A stretch of 64,000 bases of DNA from Pseudomonas purpurea. GTDB taxonomy: Bacteria; Pseudomonadota; Gammaproteobacteria; Pseudomonadales; Pseudomonadaceae. This document shows positions 10,337 through 23,144 of the stretch, one piece after another. Location of the stretch: contig NZ_CP150918.1 of NCBI RefSeq assembly GCF_039908635.1, positions 4,728,001 to 4,792,000 on the forward strand. The letters run 5' to 3'. Under the pieces are notes generated by a model. It was not told where the DNA came from and did no database searches. It saw nothing but the letters and a program-made list of their open reading frames with translations. The translations under genes were made by a program, and so were the position numbers. The number at the start of each line of letters is the position of its first letter. The stretch's first letter is position 1.

Positions 10337-11015
10337 ATGCGCGTTCTGATTATCGAAGACGAAGAAAAAACCGCGGACTACCTGCGCCGCGGCCTGACGG
10401 AACAGGGCTACACCGTGGACCGCGCCCCGGACGGGGTCGAAGGCCTGCACCTGGCGCTGGAAACCGATTACGCGGTGATCATCCTTGACGTGATGCTGCC
10501 AGGGCCTCGACGGGTATGACGTACTGCGCGCGCTGCGGGCACGCAAGCAAACCCCGGTGATCATGCTCACCGCCCGCGAACGCGTCGAAGACCGGGTCAA
10601 AGGCCTGCGCGACGGGGCCGACGATTACCTGGGCAAACCCTTTTCCTTTCTAGAACTGGTGGCGCGCCTGCAAGCCTTGACCCGCCGCAGCGGTGGTCAT
10701 GAGCCGGTGCAAGTGACCATCGCCGACCTGTGGATCGATTTGATCAGCCGCAAGGCCACCCGTGCCGGGACGCGACTGGACCTCACCGCCAAGGAGTTTT
10801 CGCTGCTCAGCGTGCTGGCCCGGCGCCAGGGCGAAATCCTCTCGAAAACCGCCATCGCCGAAATGGTCTGGGACATCAATTTCGACAGCGACGCCAATGT
10901 CGTCGAAGTCGCGATCAAACGCCTGCGCGCCAAACTCGACGGGCCGTTCGAAGAGAAACTGCTGCACACCATTCGCGGCATGGGTTACGTACTGGAGAGC
11001 CGTCGTGCCTCGTAA
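10337..11015 (+). pseudogene. OmpR/CopR-type response regulator, frameshifted
   Basis: The intact gene would encode 225 residues: a receiver domain (EDEE acidic patch, phosphoacceptor D51 in IILDVMLPG, Lys in [10 protein letters not shown]) and a winged-helix DNA-binding domain ending [15 protein letters not shown]. The frame breaks at codon 56: the GGG at 10502-10504 has one base too many. Removing one G restores the expected [14 protein letters not shown] continuation. As written, translation stops at 10519, just past the phosphorylation site, so the product would lack its DNA-binding domain. It lies between the RND permease and the sensor kinase of the same operon. The rest of the gene shows no decay, so either a recent mutation or a sequence error is likely. 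Confidence 0.85.
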
Positions 11016-12369
11016 CTCCATCGCCCTGCGCCTCAGTGGTCTGTTCACGCTGGTGGCGGCGCTGGTGTTCCTGGTGATTGGCTGGGCGTTGTATCAACAG
11101 GTCGACAAGGGCCTGGGCCTGTTGCCCGAGGCCGAGCTGGATGCGCGTTACAGCGTGCTGGAGTCGACGGTGGGCCGTTACGGCACGCCGGAGCATTGGG
11201 TGAAGATCAACAACAAACTCAATCTGCTCAGCGAGGAAGACAAGCGCATCCGCTTCTGGATCATCAGTGGTGATGCAAGTTACGAATACGGCCATCTCAC
11301 GCCGCAGATCCGCACCTTCGCCGAAGGCCCGATGGGCATGCGCGACCTGCAACTGCCGGATCAGCCCTACCCGTTGAAAGTGCTGGTCAGCCAGTTTCCG
11401 GCCAAGGACCAGCGCCCGCCGCTGCGCTTCATGATCGGCATCGACACCCACACGATTTATGAAACCCGGCACCAATTGTTGATGGCCCTGATCAGCCTGG
11501 CGATCCTCGGCGTAGTACTGGCCTCGGCGCTGGGTTACTGGGTGGCGAAGATCGGCCTCAAGCCCTTGATCAAACTGTCCCAGGAAGCCCAGCGACTGGC
11601 GCCGCCGTTGCTGTCGGCACGGCTGCAATTGTCACCGCTGCCACCGGAACTCGATCAGTTCGTCACTGCGTTCAACTCCACCCTGGCACGGGTCGAACAA
11701 GCCTACACACGCCTGGAGTCGTTCAACGCCGACGTCGCCCACGAACTGCGCTCGCCACTGACCAACCTGATCGGCCAGACCCAGGTCGCCCTGACGCGTG
11801 GACGCTCGGCGGAACATTACTTCGAAGTCCTGCAATCGAACCTTGAAGAACTCGAACGCCTGCGCTCGATCATCAACGACATGCTGTTTCTGGCCAGCGC
11901 CGATCAGGGCAGCAAGGCCACCAAACTGACCTCGACCTCGCTGGCCAATGAAGTGGCGACCACCCTGGACTACCTCGACTTCATCCTCGAAGACGCGCAG
12001 GTCAAGGTCCAGGTCAGCGGCGATGCCCAGGTGCGGATTGAAATCGCCCACCTGCGCCGAGCACTGATCAACCTGCTGAGCAACGCGGTGCAGCACACCG
12101 CGCCTGGGCAGGTGATTGAGGTACGGATTGAGGCCGAGGAACATCAGGTGAGTATCGGCGTGGCCAACCCGGGGGCGCCGATTGCCAGTGAGCATCTGCC
12201 GCGATTGTTCGAGCGGTTTTATCGGGTCGACGCCTCACGCAGCAACAGCGGCAACAACCACGGGTTGGGGCTGGCGATCGTCAAGGCGATTGCGTTGATG
12301 CATGGCGGGGATGTGTTTGCGCGCAGTGATGACGGGGTTAACACGTTCGGTATTTATCTACCGGTTTAG
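11005..12369 (+). CDS. CusS/CopS-like membrane sensor histidine kinase
   Basis: This 454-residue kinase has a TM segment near residues 8-28, a periplasmic sensor region, a second TM near 155-175 and a HAMP linker. The dimerisation/phosphoacceptor domain has H246 in [12 protein letters not shown], and the ATP-binding domain has the N box ([12 protein letters not shown]) and the GLGLAIVK loop. The GTG start at 11005 overlaps the last 11 bases of the response regulator gene, typical of a co-translated pair. The family (heavy-metal sensor kinases) often controls RND pumps, and this one most likely controls the upstream pump. With the partner regulator frameshifted, the circuit may be silent. Confidence 0.87.
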   Translation: MPRNSIALRLSGLFTLVAALVFLVIGWALYQQVDKGLGLLPEAELDARYSVLESTVGRYGTPEHWVKINNKLNLLSEEDKRIRFWIISGDASYEYGHLTPQIRTFAEGPMGMRDLQLPDQPYPLKVLVSQFPAKDQRPPLRFMIGIDTHTIYETRHQLLMALISLAILGVVLASALGYWVAKIGLKPLIKLSQEAQRLAPPLLSARLQLSPLPPELDQFVTAFNSTLARVEQAYTRLESFNADVAHELRSPLTNLIGQTQVALTRGRSAEHYFEVLQSNLEELERLRSIINDMLFLASADQGSKATKLTSTSLANEVATTLDYLDFILEDAQVKVQVSGDAQVRIEIAHLRRALINLLSNAVQHTAPGQVIEVRIEAEEHQVSIGVANPGAPIASEHLPRLFERFYRVDASRSNSGNNHGLGLAIVKAIALMHGGDVFARSDDGVNTFGIYLPV

Positions 12370-12378
12370 CGCTATCCC

Positions 12379-12510
12379 TGTGGCGAGCACGCTTGCTCGC
12401 GCCGGGCTGCGAAGCGGCCCCAATTAATCCAGCCGCGATTCAACAGGCATATATTGAAGACTGGTTTACGACTGCTGCGCAGCCGAACGGGAGCAAGCTC
12501 CCTCGCCACA
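12379..12510. repeat. REPIN, extended form
   Basis: A left REP (TGTGGCGAGCACGCTTGCTC) followed by GGGCTGCGAAGCGGCCCC is mirrored by GACTGCTGCGCAGCC and then GGGAGCAAGCTCCCTCGCCA. The organisation matches the element at 48141-48237, but the left half has diverged. It lies just after the kinase gene. Confidence 0.7.
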
Positions 12511-12649
12511 AAAGCCCCTCGCCACAGGTCGACGTGACTATTGCTAATGGCGCAACAGTCCTTTCTGCAATCCGCTCTTTTTCGAAACACCGAAGACCTT
12601 TACTTTTGCCGCACCAAACAGCACTTGCCAAGCAAGAAGGTCTTTAAAC

Positions 12650-12874
12650 ATGTCCAACAGTATGGGTATTGCCAGCGCTTTTGTTTTGTCTTCGTTGTTG
12701 ATGTCGCCGTTCGTCATGGCTGAAGAGTCGCCTGCCTTTATCGCGCAAAACGCCGCGCGGGCCGACGCCTTCGAAAAGTCCCGGGCAGAACTGACCGCCA
12801 AGGCGCAAAACGCTGTGCAACCCCAGCAAACATCCGTCAATCACACTCAACCCCAGGTTGAGAAAGACAGCTGA
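12650..12874 (+). CDS. Small exported protein of unknown function
   Basis: This 74-residue product has an N-terminal signal sequence (about residues 1-24, cleavage near FVMA-EE) and a short, polar, alanine- and glutamine-rich mature part of about 50 residues with no cysteines. I do not recognise a family. It stands alone between a REPIN and a good terminator at 12940-12965, which supports it being a genuine independent transcription unit. It precedes an OprD-family porin gene but is separated from it by the terminator. Confidence 0.6.
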   Translation: MSNSMGIASAFVLSSLLMSPFVMAEESPAFIAQNAARADAFEKSRAELTAKAQNAVQPQQTSVNHTQPQVEKDS

Positions 12875-12939
12875 TCCGCCACACCCCTTAGTTTCCCTCG
12901 ACACTTCACGGGGCTCTTTCCCTGATGAAGTTGTCTTCA

Positions 12940-12965
12940 AGCCGCTGCTGTCAGCGGCTTTTTTT
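12940..12965 (+). terminator. Intrinsic terminator after the 74-residue exported protein gene
   Basis: The stem AGCCGCTG/CAGCGGCT with a four-base loop is followed by a run of T. It ends the small gene unit and isolates the porin gene downstream. Confidence 0.8.
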
Positions 12966-13071
12966 CGTTGTGTAATACGTGTTCATCTTCTCTAACAAGA
13001 AACTGGCCACTGCAAACACTGCTCAGTTAAAAGAATAAAGTTCGTTAAAGACCCAAGGAGCTGTACCCCAC

Positions 13072-14391
13072 GTGAGTATCACTTTAAAACTCAGCCCGTT
13101 GTTCATTGCAATGACCGCAATGATGGCTGCCAGTACCCAAGCGGCTGAAACCTCAACAAGCGAAGGTTTCGTTGAAGGCTCCAGCCTCAAGTTGACCGCA
13201 CGCAACTACTACATGAACCGCAACCGTTTGCAGCGAACCGACGACAACATCGAATGGGGCCAGGGCTTCATCGGGATTTTCGAATCCGGTTACACCCAGG
13301 GCACGGTCGGCTTCGGTATTGACGCCAACGCCATGCTCGGGCTCAAACTCGACGGCGGTGGCGGCACCGACGGCTCGAGCATCCTGCCGGTCGGCAGCGG
13401 CAACGGCAAAGCCCCGGGCTCGTTCTCGAGCGCTGGCGGCACCCTGAAAATGCGCGCCTTCGACACCGAACTGAAGGCCGGCGACCTGTTCCTCAACAAC
13501 CCGGTGATTGCCGGTGGCATGAGCCGCATGCTGCCGCAGACCTTTCGTGGCGTCAGCCTGACCAACCACAGCTTCGATGGCTGGATGATCGAAGGTGGCC
13601 AGGCCAGTTTCACCAAGCCGTACAACGAAAGCGGCCGCCAGCGCATCGGCACGTCCTACGGCAAACTGGCGAGCGGCGACGAAAGCCAGCACCTGAACTG
13701 GGCCGGGGTGGCCTGGAGCGGCTTGCCGGGGCTGACCAGCAGCCTGTATGCGTCCGAACTCAAGAACATCTGGAACCAGTACTACTACGACCTCGACTAC
13801 ACCTACGCGGTCAACGAGCTGGTCAGCCTGAACCCGGGCCTGCACTACTATCACACCCAGGACACCGGCGATTCGCTGCTGGGCAAGATCGACAACAACA
13901 CCTACAGCCTGCACTTCACCGTCGGCGTTGGTAACCACAGCGTCACCGCCGCGTATCAGCGGGTGAACGGCAACACGCCGTTCGACTACATCTCCCAGGG
14001 CGACAGCATCTACCTCGACAACTCCCAGCAGTACTCGGACTTCAACGGCCCGAACGAACGCTCCTGGAAACTCAAGTACGCCTACGACTTCGCCGGCCTC
14101 GGCTTCCCGGGCCTGACCTCGGCCGTGTCGTACTCGCGTGGCGAACTGGACCTGAGCAAGGTCGATCCGCAGAGCCGTGGTTACGCAGCCTGGTACAACC
14201 AGAACGGCGAGCACGCCAAACACTGGGAACGTGACCTGGACCTCAAGTACGTGGTTCAGGCCGGCGCGGCCAAGGATCTGGCGGTCCGCCTGCAATGGGC
14301 GACCAACCGTGGTGGCAATGGCTACGGCACGCTTGATCAGGACACCGATGAGTATCGGGTGATCGTCGACTACCCGATGGATGTGTTCTAA
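13072..14391 (+). CDS. OprD-family outer-membrane porin
   Basis: This 439-residue protein has a signal peptide (about 1-24, cleavage near TQAA-ET) followed by [20 protein letters not shown], the typical start of OprD/OccD-OccK barrels. The rest alternates amphipathic strands, and the protein ends in the aromatic residue of DVF expected for a barrel protein. OprD porins are substrate-specific channels for amino acids or small carboxylates; the specific substrate cannot be read from the sequence. The start is GTG at 13072 with AAGGAG about 11 bases upstream. It is a single-gene unit flanked by terminators. Confidence 0.88.
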   Translation: MSITLKLSPLFIAMTAMMAASTQAAETSTSEGFVEGSSLKLTARNYYMNRNRLQRTDDNIEWGQGFIGIFESGYTQGTVGFGIDANAMLGLKLDGGGGTDGSSILPVGSGNGKAPGSFSSAGGTLKMRAFDTELKAGDLFLNNPVIAGGMSRMLPQTFRGVSLTNHSFDGWMIEGGQASFTKPYNESGRQRIGTSYGKLASGDESQHLNWAGVAWSGLPGLTSSLYASELKNIWNQYYYDLDYTYAVNELVSLNPGLHYYHTQDTGDSLLGKIDNNTYSLHFTVGVGNHSVTAAYQRVNGNTPFDYISQGDSIYLDNSQQYSDFNGPNERSWKLKYAYDFAGLGFPGLTSAVSYSRGELDLSKVDPQSRGYAAWYNQNGEHAKHWERDLDLKYVVQAGAAKDLAVRLQWATNRGGNGYGTLDQDTDEYRVIVDYPMDVF

Positions 14392-14402
14392 ACACACCCA
14401 TC

Positions 14403-14433
14403 AAAGGGCCAGCATCTTTCGCTGGCCTTTTTT
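14403..14433 (+). terminator. Intrinsic terminator after the OprD porin gene
   Basis: GGCCAGC and GCTGGCC pair around a seven-base loop and are followed by TTTTTTT. It starts 12 bases after the porin stop. Confidence 0.85.
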
Positions 14434-14551
14434 GTGTCCCGGATTTATACATTCTCATCATATGAACACGCATCAATGAACTGATCGCTGCGACGCTGCC
14501 CCTCTGTTCGGGCACTACGCTTATACCGTCCCTCCAGCAGAAATCAGAACC

Positions 14552-16057
14552 ATGACTGTGAGCCGCACGCCCCTCGAGGTTCCGATCAAAACCGGACGCC
14601 CCGAACTCATGTTGATCCTCGGCAGCTCTCTGACCGTTATCGCCATCCTCAGCATCGTCACTTTTTTGTTGATCCGCGAACACGCCAACGCCAAACAGTC
14701 GGCAACCCGTGGCGCGACCAACATCGTGCAACTGATCGACGCCGATGTACTGCGCAACGTCGAACTCTATGACATGGCGCTGCAAGGCCTGATTACCGCC
14801 TCCATGCGCGACGACCTGCAAAAGGTTTCGCCACAGATCCGCCATCTGGTGTTATTCGACCGTGCCAGTACCGCCCGCTTCCGGGGCGACTTCCTGTTGC
14901 TGGACAAGCACGGCAATGTCATTGCCGACTCGTCGCGGGTAGACCCTAAGCCCGGCAACTTCGCCGACCGCGATTATTTCCTCGCCCACGTGTTCAGCAA
15001 AGACACCGGGATGTTCATCAGCCGCCCGTTCAAGCCCCGTTGCAACTGCGATGACCGGGACCTCTGGCGCATCAGTTTCAGCCGCCGTATCTCCTCCTCG
15101 ACCGGCGAGTTTCTCGGCGTCGCCGTTGCTTCCATGCACCTGGCGTACTTCGACGAACTGTTCAACAGCCTGGACATAGGACGCGACAGCACCCTCAACG
15201 TGCTCAACAGCGACGGCATCCTGCTGGCGCAGAAACCCATATTGAACAATGCAGCCATCGGCCAGAGCTTCGGCAACCGCCCCAACGTCGTGCGCATCAT
15301 GCGCGAAGGCACCGGCAGCTTCACCAGCGTCTCGAGCATCGACCAAAAAAATCGTCTGTACACCTTTTCGCGCGTCGGCAACCTGCCCTTGACCGTCAGC
15401 GTCGCGCTGTCCACCGAAGAGGTGTTCGCCGCGTGGCGGCGGACCGCAATCCTGATCAGCGGCGCGACCGGCGTGCTGTGCCTCGGCCTGCTGTGGCTGA
15501 CCTGGTTGCTGTGTCGCGAACTGCGGCTACGCCAGCAGGCCGAACGGGAACTGGCACAACTGGCAGCCACCGACGCATTGACCGGCGTGGCCAACCGCCG
15601 CGCACTGGATCAGGCACTGAGCCGTGAATGGTCCCGCGCGCAACGCTCCGGCAAGCCACTGTCGGTGTTGATGATCGATGCCGACCACTTCAAGGCGTTC
15701 AATGATCGCCATGGTCACCAGGTCGGCGACGACGCCCTGCGCAACGTCGCCCAGGTCATCAGCCAGAATATCCGTCGCCCGGCCGACCTGGTGGCACGGT
15801 ATGGCGGCGAGGAGTTTTGTGTGGTCCTGGCCGAAACCGACCCCAGCGGCGCGCTGCGTATCGCCGAGAACATCCGCGCAGCCATCGAACAAATACCGCC
15901 GGTCGACGGTGACACGTCGCCGATCACCGTCAGCATCGGGCTCGGCACGTGGGTGGGCGAACCCGGTGAGAGCCTTGATGCGTTGATGTTCGAGGCTGAC
16001 AAAGCGCTGTACCGCGCCAAGCACACCGGGCGTAACCGGGTGGTTGCTGCGGGCTGA
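14552..16057 (+). CDS. Membrane-bound diguanylate cyclase with periplasmic sensor domain
   Basis: This 501-residue protein has TM1 (about residues 22-44), a periplasmic Cache-like sensor (about 45-285), TM2 (about 290-312) and a C-terminal GGEEF domain. The active-site GGEEF is intact at residues 418-422, and an inhibitory I-site RPAD at 409-412 lies five residues upstream, so an active, product-inhibited cyclic-di-GMP synthase is expected. The sensor contains an unusual CNC pair (in FKPRCNCDDRD). There is no EAL domain. It is monocistronic and reads towards the 3' end of lpxC. In P. aeruginosa, as I recall, a cyclase does not occupy this position. Confidence 0.88.
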   Translation: MTVSRTPLEVPIKTGRPELMLILGSSLTVIAILSIVTFLLIREHANAKQSATRGATNIVQLIDADVLRNVELYDMALQGLITASMRDDLQKVSPQIRHLVLFDRASTARFRGDFLLLDKHGNVIADSSRVDPKPGNFADRDYFLAHVFSKDTGMFISRPFKPRCNCDDRDLWRISFSRRISSSTGEFLGVAVASMHLAYFDELFNSLDIGRDSTLNVLNSDGILLAQKPILNNAAIGQSFGNRPNVVRIMREGTGSFTSVSSIDQKNRLYTFSRVGNLPLTVSVALSTEEVFAAWRRTAILISGATGVLCLGLLWLTWLLCRELRLRQQAERELAQLAATDALTGVANRRALDQALSREWSRAQRSGKPLSVLMIDADHFKAFNDRHGHQVGDDALRNVAQVISQNIRRPADLVARYGGEEFCVVLAETDPSGALRIAENIRAAIEQIPPVDGDTSPITVSIGLGTWVGEPGESLDALMFEADKALYRAKHTGRNRVVAAG

Positions 16058-16106
16058 ACGGGTTTGGCGTGTCAAAAGCCGCGCCGCGCTCGCGTAGTCA
16101 CGAGCG

Positions 16107-16140
16107 GTGTGGCGATCCGACTTGCCCGCGATGAGGCCCG
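16107..16140. repeat. Solo REP remnant
   Basis: GTGTGGCGATCCGACTTGCC followed by CGCGATGAGGCCC matches one half of the REPIN family found at 52196-52301. No paired half is visible. It lies between the diguanylate cyclase and lpxC, at the edge of the conserved dcw block. Confidence 0.5.
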
Positions 16141-16183
16141 AACAGCCTCCCGAAAAACACAGGCAACCTCTTTATCCAGACCA

Positions 16184-16212
16184 TAAAAAAAGGCCACCCG
16201 AAGGCAGCCTTT
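16184..16212 (-). terminator. Intrinsic terminator of the dcw operon (after lpxC)
   Basis: On the minus strand AAAGGCTGCC pairs with GGTGGCCTTT around a TTCG loop and is followed by a T run. It lies 26 bases after the lpxC stop and closes the 18-kb cluster. Confidence 0.85.
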
Positions 16213-16237
16213 AAAAACTAAAGAAAGAGAGTAATGC

Positions 16238-17185
<948 letters not shown>

Positions 17186-17201
17186 TCAACAAAGGCTGGC
17201 G

Positions 17202-17210
17202 ATGATAGCA
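17202..17210 (-). promoter_or_regulatory. Candidate extended -10 promoter of lpxC
   Basis: On the minus strand TGCTATCAT (an extended -10, TGnTATnnT) lies about 50 bases upstream of the lpxC start, with GTGTTC 18 bases further up as a weak -35. Confidence 0.45.
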
Positions 17211-17261
17211 GACCAGACCTTTGCTGAACACCAATCACCCTAATACCCCTGATACATTTCA

Positions 17262-18449
17262 TCAATCGGCCTGGCGACGCAGGAAAGCCGGGATGTCCAG
17301 GTAGTCCAGATCATCTTGCGGATTCAGCTTCGCCGCTGCTGCTGCACCGGCCTGAGCCTGGTTGCGCATTACAGTTGGACGGTCCAGGTCACGGTAGTTG
17401 ACCGACGGCAGTTCCTGACGAGCAGGGGCTGGCGCCTGAGCAGCCATGGAGGTGTGAACGGTATTGTCGATGACCTTTACAGGCTTCTCGATTTTTGCGC
17501 CCAGACCTGTGGCAACCACGGTCACGTGCAGTTCATCGCGCATGTCCGGATCGATAACAGTACCGACCTTGACCATCGCGTGCTCGGAAGCGAAGGCTTC
17601 GATGATGCTACCCACGTCGGAATACTCACCCAGGGACAGGTCAGGACCGGCGGTGATGTTCACCAGGATGCCGCGTGCACCTTGCAGGTTCACGTCTTCG
17701 AGCAGCGGGTTGCGGATAGCCGCTTCCGTTGCTTCGCGTGCACGGTTCGGACCGCTGGCGCAGCCAGTGCCCATCATCGCCATGCCCATTTCGCTCATCA
17801 CGGTACGCACGTCCGCGAAGTCGACGTTGATCATGCCCGGACGCTTGATGATGTCGGAGATACCGCGAACGGCACCGGCCAGTACATCGTCAGCCTTGGC
17901 AAAAGCCGACAGAAGGCTGGCGTCTTTACCCAGGATGGTCAGCAGCTTCTCGTTGGGGATAGTGATCAACGAGTCGACGCTTTCAGACAGCAGACGGATG
18001 CCTTCATCGGCGATCTGCATGCGCTTGCGACCTTCGAACGGGAACGGACGGGTCACCACCGCAACGGTGAGGATCCCCATTTCCTTGGCCACTTCGGCAA
18101 TGATCGGCGCAGCACCGGTACCGGTACCGCCGCCCATGCCCGTGGTGATGAACACCATGTTGGTGCCCTGCAGCACTTCGGCAATACGCTCGCGGTCTTC
18201 CAGAGCGGCCTGACGACCGACTTCCGGGTTCGCGCCCGCGCCCAGCCCTTTGGTAACGGCTGTGCCCAGTTGCAGGATGGTCCGCGCGCCAATGCTTTTC
18301 AGCGCCTGGGCATCAGTGTTGGCGCAGATGAACTCAACGCCTTCAATGTTGCTCTTGACCATGTGATTCACGGCGTTGCCGCCGCCACCGCCAACACCGA
18401 TAACCTTGATTACCGGGCTCTGCGGGATGTTGTCTACGAGTTCGAACAT
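17262..18449 (-). CDS. ftsZ: Cell-division tubulin homologue FtsZ
   Basis: This 395-residue GTPase polymerises into the Z ring at midcell. The nucleotide-binding start GVGGGGGNAVNHM, the tubulin signature GGGTGTG and the T7-loop region are intact. After a variable Ala/Gln-rich linker (about residues 318-375) comes the conserved C-terminal peptide LDIPAFLRRQAD, which binds FtsA and ZipA. It follows ftsA with a 113-base spacer containing short tandem repeats. Confidence 0.98.
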   Translation of the reverse strand: MFELVDNIPQSPVIKVIGVGGGGGNAVNHMVKSNIEGVEFICANTDAQALKSIGARTILQLGTAVTKGLGAGANPEVGRQAALEDRERIAEVLQGTNMVFITTGMGGGTGTGAAPIIAEVAKEMGILTVAVVTRPFPFEGRKRMQIADEGIRLLSESVDSLITIPNEKLLTILGKDASLLSAFAKADDVLAGAVRGISDIIKRPGMINVDFADVRTVMSEMGMAMMGTGCASGPNRAREATEAAIRNPLLEDVNLQGARGILVNITAGPDLSLGEYSDVGSIIEAFASEHAMVKVGTVIDPDMRDELHVTVVATGLGAKIEKPVKVIDNTVHTSMAAQAPAPARQELPSVNYRDLDRPTVMRNQAQAGAAAAAKLNPQDDLDYLDIPAFLRRQAD

Positions 18450-18562
18450 GTTCCCTCTCCTTTCATTTCTCTAGTTTTTTCGCCTACTGCGCCTACTGCG
18501 TACTGCCTACTGCGTGTTGCCTGCCGCTTGAAACCTGCTTGCTGCTGTATTGCGGTAAATCT

Positions 18563-19822
18563 TTAGAAGTTGCCCTGAACCCAGCTCTTGATACGGTCGA
18601 GCAAGGCCGCTTTAGGTTCTTCGTTGCTGTAACTGTCGCGGCTGCCGATGCCCGAGAAGGACGTCCCGTCGGACTGCTTTTGCAGGCCGTACATCAGCAA
18701 TCCAACGCCGGTGGAATAAATCGGGTTGCGCACCACGTCGTCCAGCCCCTTGACGCCGTGCGGCACGCCCAGGCGCACCGGCATGTGGAAAATCTCTTCG
18801 GCCAGTTCGACCGCGCCTTCCATTTTCGACGTACCGCCGGTCAGCACGATGCCGGCCGGGATCAGGTCTTCGTAGCCGCTGCGACGCAGTTCGGCCTGGA
18901 TCAGCGTGAACAGTTCGTCGTAACGCGGCTCGACCACTTCGGCCAGGGCCTGGCGGGACAGCTCGCGTGGCGGACGATCACCGACGCTTGGGACCTTGAT
19001 GGTTTCACCGGCACCGGCCAGTTTGGCCAGGGCGCAGGCGTAACGGATCTTGATTTCTTCGGCGTACTGGGTCGGGGTGCGCAACGCCATGGCGATGTCG
19101 TTGGTCACCTGGTCGCCCGCAATCGGGATCACGGCGGTGTGACGGATCGCGCCTTCGGTGAAGATCGCGATGTCGGTGGTGCCGCCACCGATGTCCACCA
19201 GGCAAACGCCCAGTTCTTTCTCGTCATCGGTCAACACCGAGTACGCGGAAGCCAGTTGTTCAAGAATGATGTCGTCGATTTCCAGACCACAGCGACGCAC
19301 GCATTTTTCAATGTTCTGTGCCGCGTTCACCGCGCAAGTCACGACGTGAACCTTGGCTTCCAGACGCACGCCGGACATGCCCAGGGGTTCACGAACGCCT
19401 TCCTGGTTGTCGATCACATAATCCTGCGGCAGGGTGTGCAGAACCCGCTGGTCAGCCGGGATCGCAACAGCCTGGGCTGCGTCGAGGACGCGCTCGAGGT
19501 CAGCCGAACTGACTTCGCGATCACGGATCGCAACGATGCCGTGGGAGTTCAGGCTGCGGATGTGATTACCCGCCACGCCGACGAACGCCGAGTGGATCCG
19601 GCAACCGGCCATCAACTGCGCTTCTTCGATGGCGCGCTGGATCGATTGCACCGTGGACTCGATGTTCACCACCACGCCCTTCTTCAGGCCGCGCGAGGGA
19701 TGGGTGCCGATCCCGACGATTTCCAGCGTGCCGTCGTCCGAGACCTCGCCTACCAGCGCCACTACCTTGGAGGTGCCGATATCCAGACCGACGATCATTT
19801 TGCCGCTTTGCACGTTTGCCAT
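18563..19822 (-). CDS. ftsA: Cell-division actin-like protein FtsA
   Basis: This 419-residue actin-fold ATPase tethers FtsZ to the membrane. It shows the phosphate-1 motif VGLDIGTSKV near the N terminus, the phosphate-2 motif VDIGGGTTDIAIF and the adenosine motif GIVLTGGTSKMEG. It ends in the amphipathic membrane-targeting helix LLDRIKSWVQGNF. It follows ftsQ by 13 bases and sits in the standard ftsQ-ftsA-ftsZ order. Confidence 0.97.
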   Translation of the reverse strand: MANVQSGKMIVGLDIGTSKVVALVGEVSDDGTLEIVGIGTHPSRGLKKGVVVNIESTVQSIQRAIEEAQLMAGCRIHSAFVGVAGNHIRSLNSHGIVAIRDREVSSADLERVLDAAQAVAIPADQRVLHTLPQDYVIDNQEGVREPLGMSGVRLEAKVHVVTCAVNAAQNIEKCVRRCGLEIDDIILEQLASAYSVLTDDEKELGVCLVDIGGGTTDIAIFTEGAIRHTAVIPIAGDQVTNDIAMALRTPTQYAEEIKIRYACALAKLAGAGETIKVPSVGDRPPRELSRQALAEVVEPRYDELFTLIQAELRRSGYEDLIPAGIVLTGGTSKMEGAVELAEEIFHMPVRLGVPHGVKGLDDVVRNPIYSTGVGLLMYGLQKQSDGTSFSGIGSRDSYSNEEPKAALLDRIKSWVQGNF

Positions 19823-19835
19823 GGTCCTGCCTCTC

Positions 19836-20702
19836 TTAATTCTTCGCGACGGCGGGTTGGGCCGTCGTGGGCGCTACAGGTTCCCGCCAGCCGACGGCGA
19901 GGCCGTTGGCATAACGCAGGTCGATGCGCGCGATGTTCGTAATCTGTTCTTTGAGCGTCTTGTCATAAATGGCAATGAAGCGGCGCATCTTTTCTACCAG
20001 GGCGCCGCGTCCCAGCAGCAGTTCGATCCCGGGGCCTGCGCTACCGGCACCGGTGGTCAGGAACCAGCTGCCTCGTTCACGCAGTTCCAGGCGTGCAATC
20101 GAGAAGCCCATCGGGCGCAGCATCTGGCTCAATACCTGGTACTGCTGCATCACTTGTTGCTGTGCCCGTTGAGGCCCGAACAGTTGAGGCAGGTGTTCGT
20201 AGTTGGCCAACTCACGCGGCGTGAACGCCTGGCCCTGGTTGTTCAGCAACGCTTCGTCGCCCCAACGGGCCACGGGCAATTGCTCTTCCAGGCGAATCAC
20301 CACCTGGTCCGGCCACACGCGCCGCACTTCGGCATGAGCGATCCATGGCATCTGCTCCAGCTCGGTACGCATGCTCGCCAGATCAATGGTGAAGAAGCTC
20401 GCCGCCACGTACGGGGCGATCCGCTGCTGCACCGCTTGCTGGCTGATGTAGCTCAGGTCGCCCTGCACGTTGATCTTGGTGATCGGCCGGTCGGCGTAGG
20501 GCAGCAACCGCTGCGCGCCTTCGTAAGTACCGAACCCAAGGGCAACCAGCAGCACGGGCCAGAACAAGGCTTTGAGAAAACCAAAGTTGGCTTTCGGCAG
20601 GCGCACCGACATCGGCTCTTTGGCCACCATCCGGCTGGCACCCCGCGGCACCGGCTTGCGGCCGGGTGCGGGTGGCTGATGACGTAGCTGGTGGCCTTGC
20701 AT
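19836..20702 (-). CDS. ftsQ: Divisome bitopic protein FtsQ
   Basis: This 288-residue inner-membrane protein has a cytoplasmic N-terminus rich in basic residues and one TM segment (about residues 40-60, [16 protein letters not shown]). A POTRA domain follows (starting [15 protein letters not shown]), then a beta domain. It links FtsB-FtsL to the early divisome. The ATG at 20702 is chosen; it follows the ddlB stop by four bases. The longer open frame to 20750 lies inside ddlB and has no homology-like sequence. Confidence 0.94.
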   Translation of the reverse strand: MQGHQLRHQPPAPGRKPVPRGASRMVAKEPMSVRLPKANFGFLKALFWPVLLVALGFGTYEGAQRLLPYADRPITKINVQGDLSYISQQAVQQRIAPYVAASFFTIDLASMRTELEQMPWIAHAEVRRVWPDQVVIRLEEQLPVARWGDEALLNNQGQAFTPRELANYEHLPQLFGPQRAQQQVMQQYQVLSQMLRPMGFSIARLELRERGSWFLTTGAGSAGPGIELLLGRGALVEKMRRFIAIYDKTLKEQITNIARIDLRYANGLAVGWREPVAPTTAQPAVAKN

Positions 20703-20706
20703 GGAC

Positions 20707-23136
<2,430 letters not shown>

Positions 23137-23144
<8 letters not shown>

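Noticed and set aside
9809..10519. Frame that joins the permease 3' region to the start of the response regulator
   Set aside because: Only the part from 10337 is coding; the remainder is an out-of-frame shadow of the permease gene.
18478..18525. Tandem units considered as a CRISPR remnant
   Set aside because: Units are about 9 bases with no spacers of regular length; CRISPR repeats are 24-40 bases with unique spacers.
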